Shown one piece after another: positions 1-5,208 of a DNA stretch of 5,208 nt. Both the position numbers and the translations under genes were made by a program. The DNA is from Campylobacteraceae bacterium (GTDB taxonomy: Bacteria > Campylobacterota > Campylobacteria > Campylobacterales > Sulfurovaceae), in the NCBI GenBank assembly GCA_027056615.1, contig JALUKJ010000074.1:1-5208 (forward strand). The letters are read 5' to 3'. The notes beneath the pieces were generated by a model, which searched no databases, had not been told where the DNA came from, and was given only the letters and a program-made list of their open reading frames with translations. Within the stretch, counting starts at the first letter, position 1. Every line of letters starts with the position of its first letter.

Positions 1-2055
1 GGAGCACAAGATACAAGTGTATCAAATGACAAAACTATACTAGTGAACAAAACTGCAGTTGGCATAAAATTTGTTGAAGAAAACCTAGATGATAAAACTT
101 TGGCAAAAGCAGTTATGCAAGATGTAAATGATAGCGAAGATAGTGTAAATATGGCAGAAAGAGATATACAAAGTGCTACCTACAAGGTAGTCTCCAAGTT
201 TGATGGCATAGGCAATATCAGAACAATAGCACAAAAAGGCGATACTCTTTTTGTAGGTAGCTATGAGGGAGTATTATATATCATAAATGTAGCAGACAAA
301 CAAAACCCAACCATGGTAGCTCAGCTAGATACAAGCGATGTTGTAGAAGATATAGCCATAGATACCACAGATGCAAATCTTGCAAACAAACTATTTATAG
401 CAAATAACCAAAAAGGTTTAACAGTAGTAGATATTTCAGATCTCACCGCCCCTAAAATCATCACTTCCATACAGGCAGGATATGGCAGGGCAGTAAGAGT
501 AAAAAATTCACAAGTTTATCTTGCCGCAGGGTACGCAGGCATAGTTATCTTTGATGCAAATACTTACGAAAAACTATCTACCATACCAGTAGCAGGAGAT
601 TTTACCGATAGCATATCTATCCCACAAGACAATTATGCTCTCACTTCAGATGATTATAGCAAGGATATCACTATTTCATACATTTTAGAGAAAAAACAAG
701 CAGGCACCATAGAGAAAAAAATGAGTCTTCTTAACAACAAAAGAGACATGAAGATAGTCTCATCACACCTATATGTAGCAGATGCAACTGCTGGGCTTTT
801 GATATATGATGTCTCAGATATATTAAATGCCAAACTACTCTCAGATACACCTCCATCGCATGATCTTTCCCTAGCTGTAGAAGTCTCTAGCGATGAGACA
901 AAAGCTTTCGTAGCCGCAAACACTTCAGGTGTTGACATATATGATATAACCGACAAATCAAATCCAAAGATAGTAGCAACAGTAGATACTCCAGAATCTG
1001 CACAGATGACACAACTCTCTTCTGATGAAGATTATCTCTATGTTGCAGACGGCAAACAAGGACTTAAAATCATCAAGCTTTCACCAACGACTACCACAAC
1101 AACCACCACAATATCGGAATTTATGGATATAACAAAGTGGGACATATATGGAACAGCAGATATAACAGATTCGCTTTTTACTATAGGCGATGATATCGGA
1201 AAAGACACAAACGATGTAGATAAAGATGGCAATTTATACAACAAATACGCAGATGGTTCCACTCAGTATGATTATGATGTAGCTGTATCAAAACCAACTT
1301 TCACACCGCCAGTTACTATCAGTTTTTCAGGAACTTTATCTACTACAAATTTTGGATACAATGAGATAGGCTTTGCCTATAAAAATGAAAATTTTCCAGC
1401 CACAGCAGGAGGCGGTGCACCTATCACAACCCAATTGGCAACATTTGGATTTCGCTGGGAAGATGGAGACACGCTACACACCTATGTTGATAAAGAGGGC
1501 TATGACAATGCCGTCATAGATGCCAGTAATATACAAGCCTCAAATGCTAAACTCTCAGGTGACTATAAGATAGTCTGGGATGGTACAACAGTTGGTTTTT
1601 ACTACAATGGTTCAGCAGTAGCAACTCTTCCTCTTGTATATAAAAGTGGAGAAAAAGTAGTAGCATATATCAAAACTTATGAGCATAGTTTTCAGCTTTC
1701 AAGCATAGATATAAACTCAACAGCATCAACTACGACATCAACCACCACTACAACACAGCCAGACGGCACAACAACGATAGGTGCAACGACTTGGGTAGAT
1801 GCTGAGCCAGATGGTGTATTTGACTACAATACTTCAAAAAAATACTGTGAAGATTTAGGCTATAGATTGCCTACAGGAGATGAGCTGGTTGCTGTGTGGA
1901 ACTACTATGGACAGACTCCATCACCAACAGGGTTCAAGAAAGATACTTTTTATTGGGCAGAAGGTGGCGGTTCGTGTGCTATGGATTATGACTGTTCTAG
2001 CGTAGAATCTATGCCGCTAAACGGAAACGGACACCCAAAATGCGTAGTTAAATAA
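1..2055 (+). CDS. LVIVD-repeat beta-propeller surface protein with lectin-like and Lcl-like C-terminal modules (5'-truncated)
   Basis: The frame is open from base 1 to a TAA at 2053-2055, giving 684 visible residues; the true start lies upstream. The GTG at 43 has no Shine-Dalgarno sequence and is probably an internal valine. Residues about 58-361 form a seven-bladed propeller of LVIVD-type repeats: each blade has a 'LFVA/LYVAD' strand, then a 'GLxIxDISD' strand, then 'xPKIV'. Blade 4 is degenerate, and the strand 'ATYKVVSKFDG' could close blade 7. Eight Thr residues then lead to a beta-sandwich of about 200 residues resembling concanavalin-like lectin folds, with a DxDxDG calcium-loop motif (visible residues 405-410). 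A Thr/Ser-rich linker follows. The last ~95 residues have 'YCEDLGYRLPTGDEL', a 'FYWAE' strand and four cysteines, resembling Lcl/DUF1566 modules. I infer an extracellular binding or adhesion role; the ligand is unknown. It converges on the SGNH-like gene. Confidence 0.85.
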   Translation, partial: GAQDTSVSNDKTILVNKTAVGIKFVEENLDDKTLAKAVMQDVNDSEDSVNMAERDIQSATYKVVSKFDGIGNIRTIAQKGDTLFVGSYEGVLYIINVADKQNPTMVAQLDTSDVVEDIAIDTTDANLANKLFIANNQKGLTVVDISDLTAPKIITSIQAGYGRAVRVKNSQVYLAAGYAGIVIFDANTYEKLSTIPVAGDFTDSISIPQDNYALTSDDYSKDITISYILEKKQAGTIEKKMSLLNNKRDMKIVSSHLYVADATAGLLIYDVSDILNAKLLSDTPPSHDLSLAVEVSSDETKAFVAANTSGVDIYDITDKSNPKIVATVDTPESAQMTQLSSDEDYLYVADGKQGLKIIKLSPTTTTTTTTISEFMDITKWDIYGTADITDSLFTIGDDIGKDTNDVDKDGNLYNKYADGSTQYDYDVAVSKPTFTPPVTISFSGTLSTTNFGYNEIGFAYKNENFPATAGGGAPITTQLATFGFRWEDGDTLHTYVDKEGYDNAVIDASNIQASNAKLSGDYKIVWDGTTVGFYYNGSAVATLPLVYKSGEKVVAYIKTYEHSFQLSSIDINSTASTTTSTTTTTQPDGTTTIGATTWVDAEPDGVFDYNTSKKYCEDLGYRLPTGDELVAVWNYYGQTPSPTGFKKDTFYWAEGGGSCAMDYDCSSVESMPLNGNGHPKCVVK
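1087..1110 (+). other. Poly-threonine interdomain linker 1
   Basis: Eight consecutive Thr codons separate the propeller from the lectin-like domain. All four Thr codons are used in mixed order (ACG, ACT, ACC, ACA), so this is not a simple trinucleotide slippage tract. The protein sequence rather than the DNA repeat seems to be maintained. Such linkers are typical of secreted multidomain proteins and may carry O-glycans; that role is inferred. Confidence 0.6.
1714..1776 (+). other. Thr/Ser-rich interdomain linker 2
   Basis: A second Thr/Ser-rich stretch, interrupted by Gln-Pro-Asp-Gly, joins the lectin-like domain to the C-terminal Lcl-like module. Its composition matches linker 1, which supports reading this protein as three independently folded modules on flexible tethers. 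Confidence 0.55.
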
Positions 2056-2056
2056 C
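2048..2056. repeat. Left target-site duplication (ttaaataac)
   Basis: This 9-bp sequence abuts the left terminal inverted repeat and recurs exactly at 2173-2181, one base outside the right one. It contains the TAA stop (2053-2055) of the propeller gene. Depending on whether the terminal C belongs to the element, the duplication is 9 bp or 8 bp. Confidence 0.7.
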
Positions 2057-2069
2057 TGACCTTACGCAC
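2057..2069 (+). repeat. Left terminal inverted repeat of the miniature element
   Basis: The sequence tgaccttacgcac is the exact reverse complement of 2159-2171, with no mismatch over 13 bp. It begins two bases after the propeller gene's stop codon. Confidence 0.8.
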
Positions 2070-2111
2070 TTTTTTCTCGAAAAGTCCTACTTTTTGTAGC
2101 TTTAGGGGGTT

Positions 2112-2132
2112 GTAGGGACTTAAAGTCCCTGC
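2112..2132. repeat. Internal hairpin of the miniature element
   Basis: AGGGACT (2114-2120) and AGTCCCT (2124-2130) pair perfectly around a TAA loop. The stem extends to nine pairs with a G-T wobble and a further G-C pair. The left arm can pair instead with 2082-2090, so two mutually exclusive folds are possible. No T-run follows on either strand, so it is not a standard intrinsic terminator. Confidence 0.65.
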
Positions 2133-2161
2133 CACTATAGCGAGCTTTGCTCACTATAGTG
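2133..2161. repeat. Sub-terminal hairpin overlapping the right terminal repeat
   Basis: The arms 2133-2145 and 2149-2161 pair at 12 of 13 positions around a TTT loop; the only mismatch is C2141 against A2153. The right arm shares its last three bases with the right terminal repeat, so this hairpin and the full end-to-end stem compete for those bases. Confidence 0.65.
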
Positions 2162-2171
2162 CGTAAGGTCA
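2159..2171 (-). repeat. Right terminal inverted repeat of the miniature element
   Basis: The sequence gtgcgtaaggtca is the exact reverse complement of the left end. One base (C2172) separates it from the right copy of the direct repeat. Confidence 0.8.
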
Positions 2172-2172
2172 C

Positions 2173-2181
2173 TTAAATAAC
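2173..2181. repeat. Right target-site duplication (ttaaataac)
   Basis: This is an exact copy of 2048-2056. Read on the minus strand it is the last three codons (Val, Ile, stop) of the SGNH-like gene. Each neighbouring gene therefore takes its stop from a different copy of the same duplicated target. Confidence 0.7.
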
Positions 2182-3126
2182 GCCTTTTAAATCCTCAACC
2201 ATTTGCAAGGTTCGCTTTTTGCGAGCCTTGTTTATGAGGTGAAACTTGGTATTGAAGTACATCTTTTTATCGTACATATATACATAAGGTTCACCCACAA
2301 ATTTCCACCCTCTATTTCTGACGATTTTAGCGATATGCTCATAAAACCATCTCTCTTTTTTATCTGTAAGATAGCTCCTATCTCTCATCAAAGTGCTCGG
2401 CATAAAGATAACTCTGACATCTCTTCTCTTGCACCACTCCACAAACTCTTCAAGATAGTCCCACCCCAAAGCATTTTTATCAAATCTAGCCCCATATCTT
2501 TCAGGCTTCATACTATCTAGCTCTTTTTGCATATTTTTATCTCGAAAGCCCACCTCGGTCTTTGTCTGGTCGCCATTTTCATCTATGTTTTTGGCTCCAT
2601 ACACTCCCACCATCATAGGTTTTTTTCTTTGATGAAAGTATCCATCCCAAACTCTCTTTAAACTAACATGCCATAAGATATAAAACTGCTCCTTAAAAGT
2701 CAGTTTCCAAAAAAGCTCAGGCACTCTCCCTAACACAAAGTCTATCATCTGAAGTCCACTATCTCCATCATAAGAGTACATAGGGTACTCCAGAGGCATC
2801 AAAACCACATCACCCCTATTGATGACTTTTTTACTCATGTAGAGTATCACAGGAAGCCCAACCCCAGCATTTACTCCAAAATTCACAACTCCTATACCCT
2901 CTTTTTTTGCCAAAATCTTACTATCCACACCAAAAAGCACATTGCTCCCAGCACTCACTACTATCTTTTTATCTTTTATATTTTTTGCTATATCTATCTT
3001 TTTACTATAGTCATCCCATACCCATTGTGACATCGCAGTACTATTTCCCATCTCACCCAACACAAATAGCCCCCAACTCAAAAGCAAAAGAGACAAAAAG
3101 CAAACAAAACTAAGAAAAAATCTCAA
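2173..3126 (-). CDS. Membrane-anchored SGNH-like protein, partner of the MBOAT O-acyltransferase
   Basis: The protein has 317 residues. Residues 1-24 are an uncleaved anchor or signal peptide (Arg2, then a Leu/Phe-rich core). An SGNH-like fold follows: 'VVSAGSNVLFGVDS' at 56-69 matches block I with Ser61 as candidate nucleophile, 'NFGVNAG' at 82-88 fits block II, and 'DVVLMPLEYPMY' at 106-117 is a core strand. The C-terminal 'YFNTKFHLINKARKKRT' (290-306) carries candidate catalytic His296. As I recall, relatives usually have Asp where this protein has Asn292. It follows the MBOAT gene by 8 bp on the same strand, a pairing typical of polysaccharide or peptidoglycan O-acetylation systems (AlgI with AlgJ/AlgX, PatA with PatB). 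I infer it completes acyl transfer, or deacylates, on the periplasmic side. The AlgJ/AlgX 'DxHW' signature is not seen. The start is TTG at 3126, the only in-frame start after an upstream stop. Confidence 0.85.
   Translation of the reverse strand: MRFFLSFVCFLSLLLLSWGLFVLGEMGNSTAMSQWVWDDYSKKIDIAKNIKDKKIVVSAGSNVLFGVDSKILAKKEGIGVVNFGVNAGVGLPVILYMSKKVINRGDVVLMPLEYPMYSYDGDSGLQMIDFVLGRVPELFWKLTFKEQFYILWHVSLKRVWDGYFHQRKKPMMVGVYGAKNIDENGDQTKTEVGFRDKNMQKELDSMKPERYGARFDKNALGWDYLEEFVEWCKRRDVRVIFMPSTLMRDRSYLTDKKERWFYEHIAKIVRNRGWKFVGEPYVYMYDKKMYFNTKFHLINKARKKRTLQMVEDLKGVI
2206..2230. repeat. 10-bp palindrome inside the 3' end of the SGNH-like gene
   Basis: The arms 2206-2215 and 2221-2230 pair fully around a TTTTT loop. 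As plus-strand RNA all ten positions pair (one U-G wobble); as minus-strand RNA one pair becomes A-C. It encodes the basic tail around 'KARKKRTL'. Only three T follow on the plus strand, so a role as terminator for read-through from the propeller gene is weakly supported at best. Confidence 0.4.
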
Positions 3127-3132
3127 ATTACA

Positions 3133-3136
3133 TCCT
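3133..3136 (-). promoter_or_regulatory. Ribosome binding site for the TTG-started SGNH-like gene
   Basis: Minus-strand AGGA lies six bases before TTG (3126-3124) and overlaps the TAG stop of the MBOAT gene (3137-3135). It fixes the TTG as start, because the next in-frame Met (residue 26) would lose the membrane anchor. The arrangement suggests translational coupling. Confidence 0.65.
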
Positions 3137-4505
3137 AAAAATTAAAATAAACAAAACTAACAGAGGGATTTGTAGCCATCATTTTCAAAGATACAAAAAG
3201 CAAAATAGCTGCTACCCCCGCATGCCAAACACCCAAGTTTTGCTCCTTCTTTTCGTATCCTACAAATTCCAAAGAGTTTGGCAATCCAAAAACCACAAGA
3301 AAACCACAAGCTATCAAAAACTCCCTATCCATACGAAAATGTTCAAAATGAAAACTACTAAAATCAAAAAGAGCCTCATAATAGCTCAAAGCATCACCAA
3401 ATCCGTTTGAACGAAACAACACCCACAGAAGCGTAACCACAAAAAAAGTGATTAAAATACTCACATATCGAGGCATCCTCACCCCCTTTACATGTACAGC
3501 TGTCAAGCAAAGACCATGAGCAAACCCCCAAAGCAAAAAGTTCCATCCAGCCCCATGCCAAATCCCCCCTAAGCTCATAGTGATCAAAAGATTTGCCACA
3601 TATCTGTTGTGATTGACCCTATTTCCTCCTAGAGGTATATAGATATAATCTTTTAAAAACCTAGAGAGTGTTATATGCCATCTTCTCCAAAACTCTACGA
3701 TATTTCTACTTTTATATGGTGAGTCAAAGTTTACAGGAAGCCTTAACCCAAACAGTAACCCAAGCCCTATAGCCATATCTGCATATCCACTAAAATCAAA
3801 ATATATCTGAAAGCTATACCCAAACACTCCCATCCAAGCCCCATAGCTTCCCAAAGGCAAACCAGAAAAAGCACTATTTGCCAAAGTAGCAAAACTATCT
3901 GCTAAGACCACTTTCTTAAAAAGTCCTATACTAAAAAACAAAACTCCCTTGGTAAAGTATATCTTATCAAAGCTCAACCATCTAGCACTCTTTATCTGAG
4001 GTACAAGCTCACTGTAGTGCACGATAGGGCCAGCTATGAGTTGCGGAAAAAATGTAACAAAAAAGAGATACTCCCTAAAACCATCTAGCTTTATCTTGCC
4101 TCTATATACATCAACCAAAAACCCTATTTGCTGAAAAGTAAAAAAACTGATAGCCAAAGGCAATACAGCCTGCTTGAGACTCAGATGCAAGAAAAAACTA
4201 TACTTAAAATACCCAAGAAGTGCTATATCCATACCAATAGCCACTATCAAAATAGCTCTCTTGTGTCTCTCAAATAATCGCATACTATAAGCAAATCCAT
4301 AGTTAAAAACAACAGAGCCTACTAGCAACCCAAGCTGCCATATACTCCACTCTCCATAAAAGACAAAAGAGGCAAATACCAATACCCACACCAGAATATT
4401 TGAGCTAACGCCACTTCGTCTAAGCATCCAAAACAGAGTAAAAACAGGCAATAAAAAGTAAAAAATAAATACATAAGAATTAAATAACATATAAAATGTT
4501 ATCAT
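3135..4505 (-). CDS. MBOAT family membrane O-acyltransferase (AlgI/PatA-like)
   Basis: This is a polytopic inner-membrane protein of 456 residues, the usual length for AlgI-type enzymes. Hallmarks are 'FFPQLIAGPIVHYSELVPQ' (152-170), 'YFDFSGYADMAIGLGLLFG' (235-253), 'FWRRWHITLSRFLKDYIYIPLGG' (272-294) and 'GGIWHGAGWNFLLWGFAHG' (313-331). His317 is the expected catalytic histidine. I estimate ten or more hydrophobic segments. The family passes an acyl group, usually acetyl, from a cytoplasmic donor across the membrane to a periplasmic acceptor or partner; the SGNH-like protein 8 bp downstream is the likely partner. Neither start has a clear Shine-Dalgarno sequence. The second Met (residue 6, codon at 4490-4488) gives 'MLFNSYVFIF', the N-terminus typical of this family, and is probably the real start. 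No glycan synthesis genes are visible, so the acceptor is unknown. Confidence 0.93.
   Translation of the reverse strand: MITFYMLFNSYVFIFYFLLPVFTLFWMLRRSGVSSNILVWVLVFASFVFYGEWSIWQLGLLVGSVVFNYGFAYSMRLFERHKRAILIVAIGMDIALLGYFKYSFFLHLSLKQAVLPLAISFFTFQQIGFLVDVYRGKIKLDGFREYLFFVTFFPQLIAGPIVHYSELVPQIKSARWLSFDKIYFTKGVLFFSIGLFKKVVLADSFATLANSAFSGLPLGSYGAWMGVFGYSFQIYFDFSGYADMAIGLGLLFGLRLPVNFDSPYKSRNIVEFWRRWHITLSRFLKDYIYIPLGGNRVNHNRYVANLLITMSLGGIWHGAGWNFLLWGFAHGLCLTAVHVKGVRMPRYVSILITFFVVTLLWVLFRSNGFGDALSYYEALFDFSSFHFEHFRMDREFLIACGFLVVFGLPNSLEFVGYEKKEQNLGVWHAGVAAILLFVSLKMMATNPSVSFVYFNF
4484..4502. promoter_or_regulatory. Perfect 7-bp dyad at the divergent gene start (possible operator or start-site hairpin)
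   Basis: ATAACAT (4484-4490) and ATGTTAT (4496-4502) are exact inverted repeats separated by five A/T bases. The dyad sits at the 5' end of the MBOAT gene, and its left arm contains the preferred start codon (4488-4490). It also lies 28 bp upstream of the protease start. It could be an operator for both divergent genes or an RNA hairpin over the MBOAT start. AT-richness makes chance occurrence more likely. Confidence 0.35.
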
Positions 4506-4545
4506 AAAAAATATAAAAAAGGACGAAAGATGACTATAGATACTC
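4486..4545. promoter_or_regulatory. Compressed divergent promoter region (inferred)
   Basis: Only 24 bp (or 39 bp with the shorter MBOAT start) separate two divergent genes, so their promoters must overlap each other or the coding ends. Candidate -10 boxes are TATAAAAT at 4490-4497 on the plus strand and TATAGT at 4539-4534 on the minus strand. No convincing -35 box is seen, which is common in Campylobacterota. Both boxes are weak guesses in AT-rich DNA. Confidence 0.25.
4519..4523 (+). promoter_or_regulatory. Ribosome binding site for the M10 metalloprotease gene
   Basis: AAGGA lies six bases before ATG at 4530-4532. It is the strongest Shine-Dalgarno match in the window and fixes the protease start, confirming that the protein begins without a signal peptide. 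Confidence 0.75.
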
Positions 4546-5208
4546 TAGCTCAAGGCTTAGTTTATGGCACAAAATGGAGCTCAAACTATATAACATACTC
4601 TTTTAGAGACATAGCTCCATCTTATGAGTATGCAAATGATGCAGCCAACTCATCAACACCGCCATATTCACTTCGTATTGCAGCACAAGATATATTTGAC
4701 TATATAGAGAGATTTACAAACCTACACTTTACATACACAAGCGGCATAGGAGATATATACATCAGTAGCAAAAAGATGGACAACCCCACCATGCTAGGTT
4801 ACACCTACACCCCACTTTCCACCTCCAACACGCTTACAAAAGACCAAGGAGGAGATGTGTATATAAGCGATCTTTTCCGAGATATTGATTTTACCAAAGG
4901 TGCTATGGGCTGGAGTACTTTAGTTCATGAGATAGGACATGCACTAGGACTGCAGCATCCATTTTCAAACCCAACATATACAGGCATTGACATAAGCGAT
5001 ACAGTTATGTCATACAATCCCTACCAAGGATATGACAATTTTAACAACCACTCGTTTGATTTTTCTAACTTCACCACCTATGACCCAGCAGATATCAAAG
5101 CTCTACAGTCGCTATACGGCAAACATCAAAACACAACAGATGATACCTATATACTAAAAGATATGCTATTTTCGCAAACGACAAGTAGCCACACAGGAGA
5201 GATACAAG
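4530..5208 (+). CDS. Serralysin-type (M10) zinc metalloprotease, 3'-truncated by window end
   Basis: The frame runs open from ATG 4530 to the window end, giving 226 visible residues. The zinc site is intact: 'HEIGHALGLQH' (133-143) supplies three His ligands and Glu134 as catalytic base, and the Met-turn 'DTVMSYNPY' (157-165) has Met160 and Tyr162, the Tyr being a fifth zinc ligand in serralysins. An 'ITYSF' strand (21-25) and 'DIKALQSLYG' (188-197) are further serralysin landmarks. After the last of these, family members normally enter a calcium-binding RTX region and a C-terminal secretion signal, neither visible here. The protein begins 'MTIDTLAQGLVYGTKW' with no signal peptide, as expected for type I secretion. 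I infer an exported protease active on extracellular proteins. It is transcribed away from the MBOAT operon. Confidence 0.9.
   Translation, partial: MTIDTLAQGLVYGTKWSSNYITYSFRDIAPSYEYANDAANSSTPPYSLRIAAQDIFDYIERFTNLHFTYTSGIGDIYISSKKMDNPTMLGYTYTPLSTSNTLTKDQGGDVYISDLFRDIDFTKGAMGWSTLVHEIGHALGLQHPFSNPTYTGIDISDTVMSYNPYQGYDNFNNHSFDFSNFTTYDPADIKALQSLYGKHQNTTDDTYILKDMLFSQTTSSHTGEIQ

Larger units (their letters stand above)
2056..2172. mobile_element. Miniature inverted-repeat element (MITE-like, ~116 bp, non-coding)
   Basis: The whole space between two convergent genes is one structured unit. Its ends are a perfect 13-bp inverted repeat (tgaccttacgcac at 2057-2069, complement at 2159-2171). Inside are a 2112-2132 hairpin, a 12-of-13-bp hairpin at 2133-2161, and an alternative pairing of 2082-2090 with 2112-2121 (one bulge). 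It is flanked by a direct repeat, as expected of a target-site duplication. It has no meaningful ORF and no transposase, so it would have to be mobilised in trans by an insertion sequence with matching ends. The parent family is not identified; an 8-9 bp duplication with these ends is the clue to follow. It could also act as a structured 3' end for both convergent transcripts. A REP-like or other dispersed palindromic repeat is the main alternative. Confidence 0.7.

Noticed and set aside
43..45. GTG as the start of the propeller gene
   Set aside because: The frame is open to base 1 with plausible protein sequence before it and no Shine-Dalgarno sequence upstream; it is an internal Val of a truncated gene.
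1087..1110. Phase-variable microsatellite in the Thr tract
   Set aside because: The eight codons are a mixture of all four Thr codons, not a uniform repeat prone to slippage.
654..1262. Minus-strand ORFs of 100 and 74 codons inside the propeller gene
   Set aside because: They are shadows of the real gene; the poly-Val run in one is merely the antisense of the Thr linker.
2112..2161. Intrinsic terminators in the intergenic hairpins
   Set aside because: Neither hairpin is followed by a T-run on either strand.
2047..2181. Integron attC-like site, because of the GTTAAAT motif next to a structured palindrome
   Set aside because: The opposite end lacks the matching RYYYAAC core, there is no cassette organisation, and the terminal repeats plus duplication fit a transposable element better.
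3128..3133. ATG-TAA minimal ORF in the leader of the SGNH-like gene
   Set aside because: It overlaps the Shine-Dalgarno spacer and most likely arises by chance.
2203..3410. Plus-strand ORFs of 62-105 codons opposite the SGNH-like and MBOAT genes
   Set aside because: They lie antisense to genes with clear family motifs, lack ribosome binding sites and have low-complexity translations.
1..5208. CRISPR array, tRNA, rRNA or riboswitch
   Set aside because: No spaced direct repeats, cloverleaf or recognisable conserved RNA core was seen on either strand.

Overview
The window looks like a chromosomal stretch from a Campylobacterota bacterium (Sulfurimonas/Sulfurovum/Arcobacter type). This rests on AT-rich DNA, heavy use of ATA (Ile) and AGA (Arg) codons, and AAGGA-type ribosome binding sites. 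The assignment is an inference; no rRNA or other marker gene is present.

Layout: (1) Bases 1-2055, plus strand: the 3' part of a large modular surface or secreted protein. It has a seven-bladed LVIVD-type beta-propeller, a Thr linker, a lectin-like beta-sandwich with a DxDxDG calcium-loop motif, a second Thr/Ser linker, and a cysteine-containing Lcl/DUF1566-like C-terminal module. (2) Bases 2056-2172: the whole gap between two convergent genes is a miniature inverted-repeat element of about 116 bp. It has 13-bp perfect terminal inverted repeats, internal hairpins and a flanking direct repeat of 8-9 bp. The direct repeat contains the stop codons of both neighbouring genes. (3) Bases 2173-4505, minus strand: a two-gene operon. 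An AlgI/PatA-type MBOAT membrane O-acyltransferase comes first, followed 8 bp later by a membrane-anchored SGNH-like protein that starts at TTG. (4) A very short divergent gap with a perfect 7-bp dyad overlapping the start of the MBOAT gene. (5) Bases 4530-5208, plus strand: the 5' part of a serralysin-type (M10) zinc metalloprotease with no signal peptide, cut by the window end.

Functionally the window is about the cell surface. The MBOAT/SGNH pair probably moves acyl (acetyl) groups across the inner membrane and onto an extracytoplasmic glycan. The two flanking plus-strand genes encode predicted extracellular proteins. No glycosyltransferase or polymerase gene is visible, so the acceptor cannot be named. 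The most noteworthy item is the miniature element, which appears to have inserted into an overlapping tail-to-tail gene junction and, by duplicating its target, left both reading frames complete.
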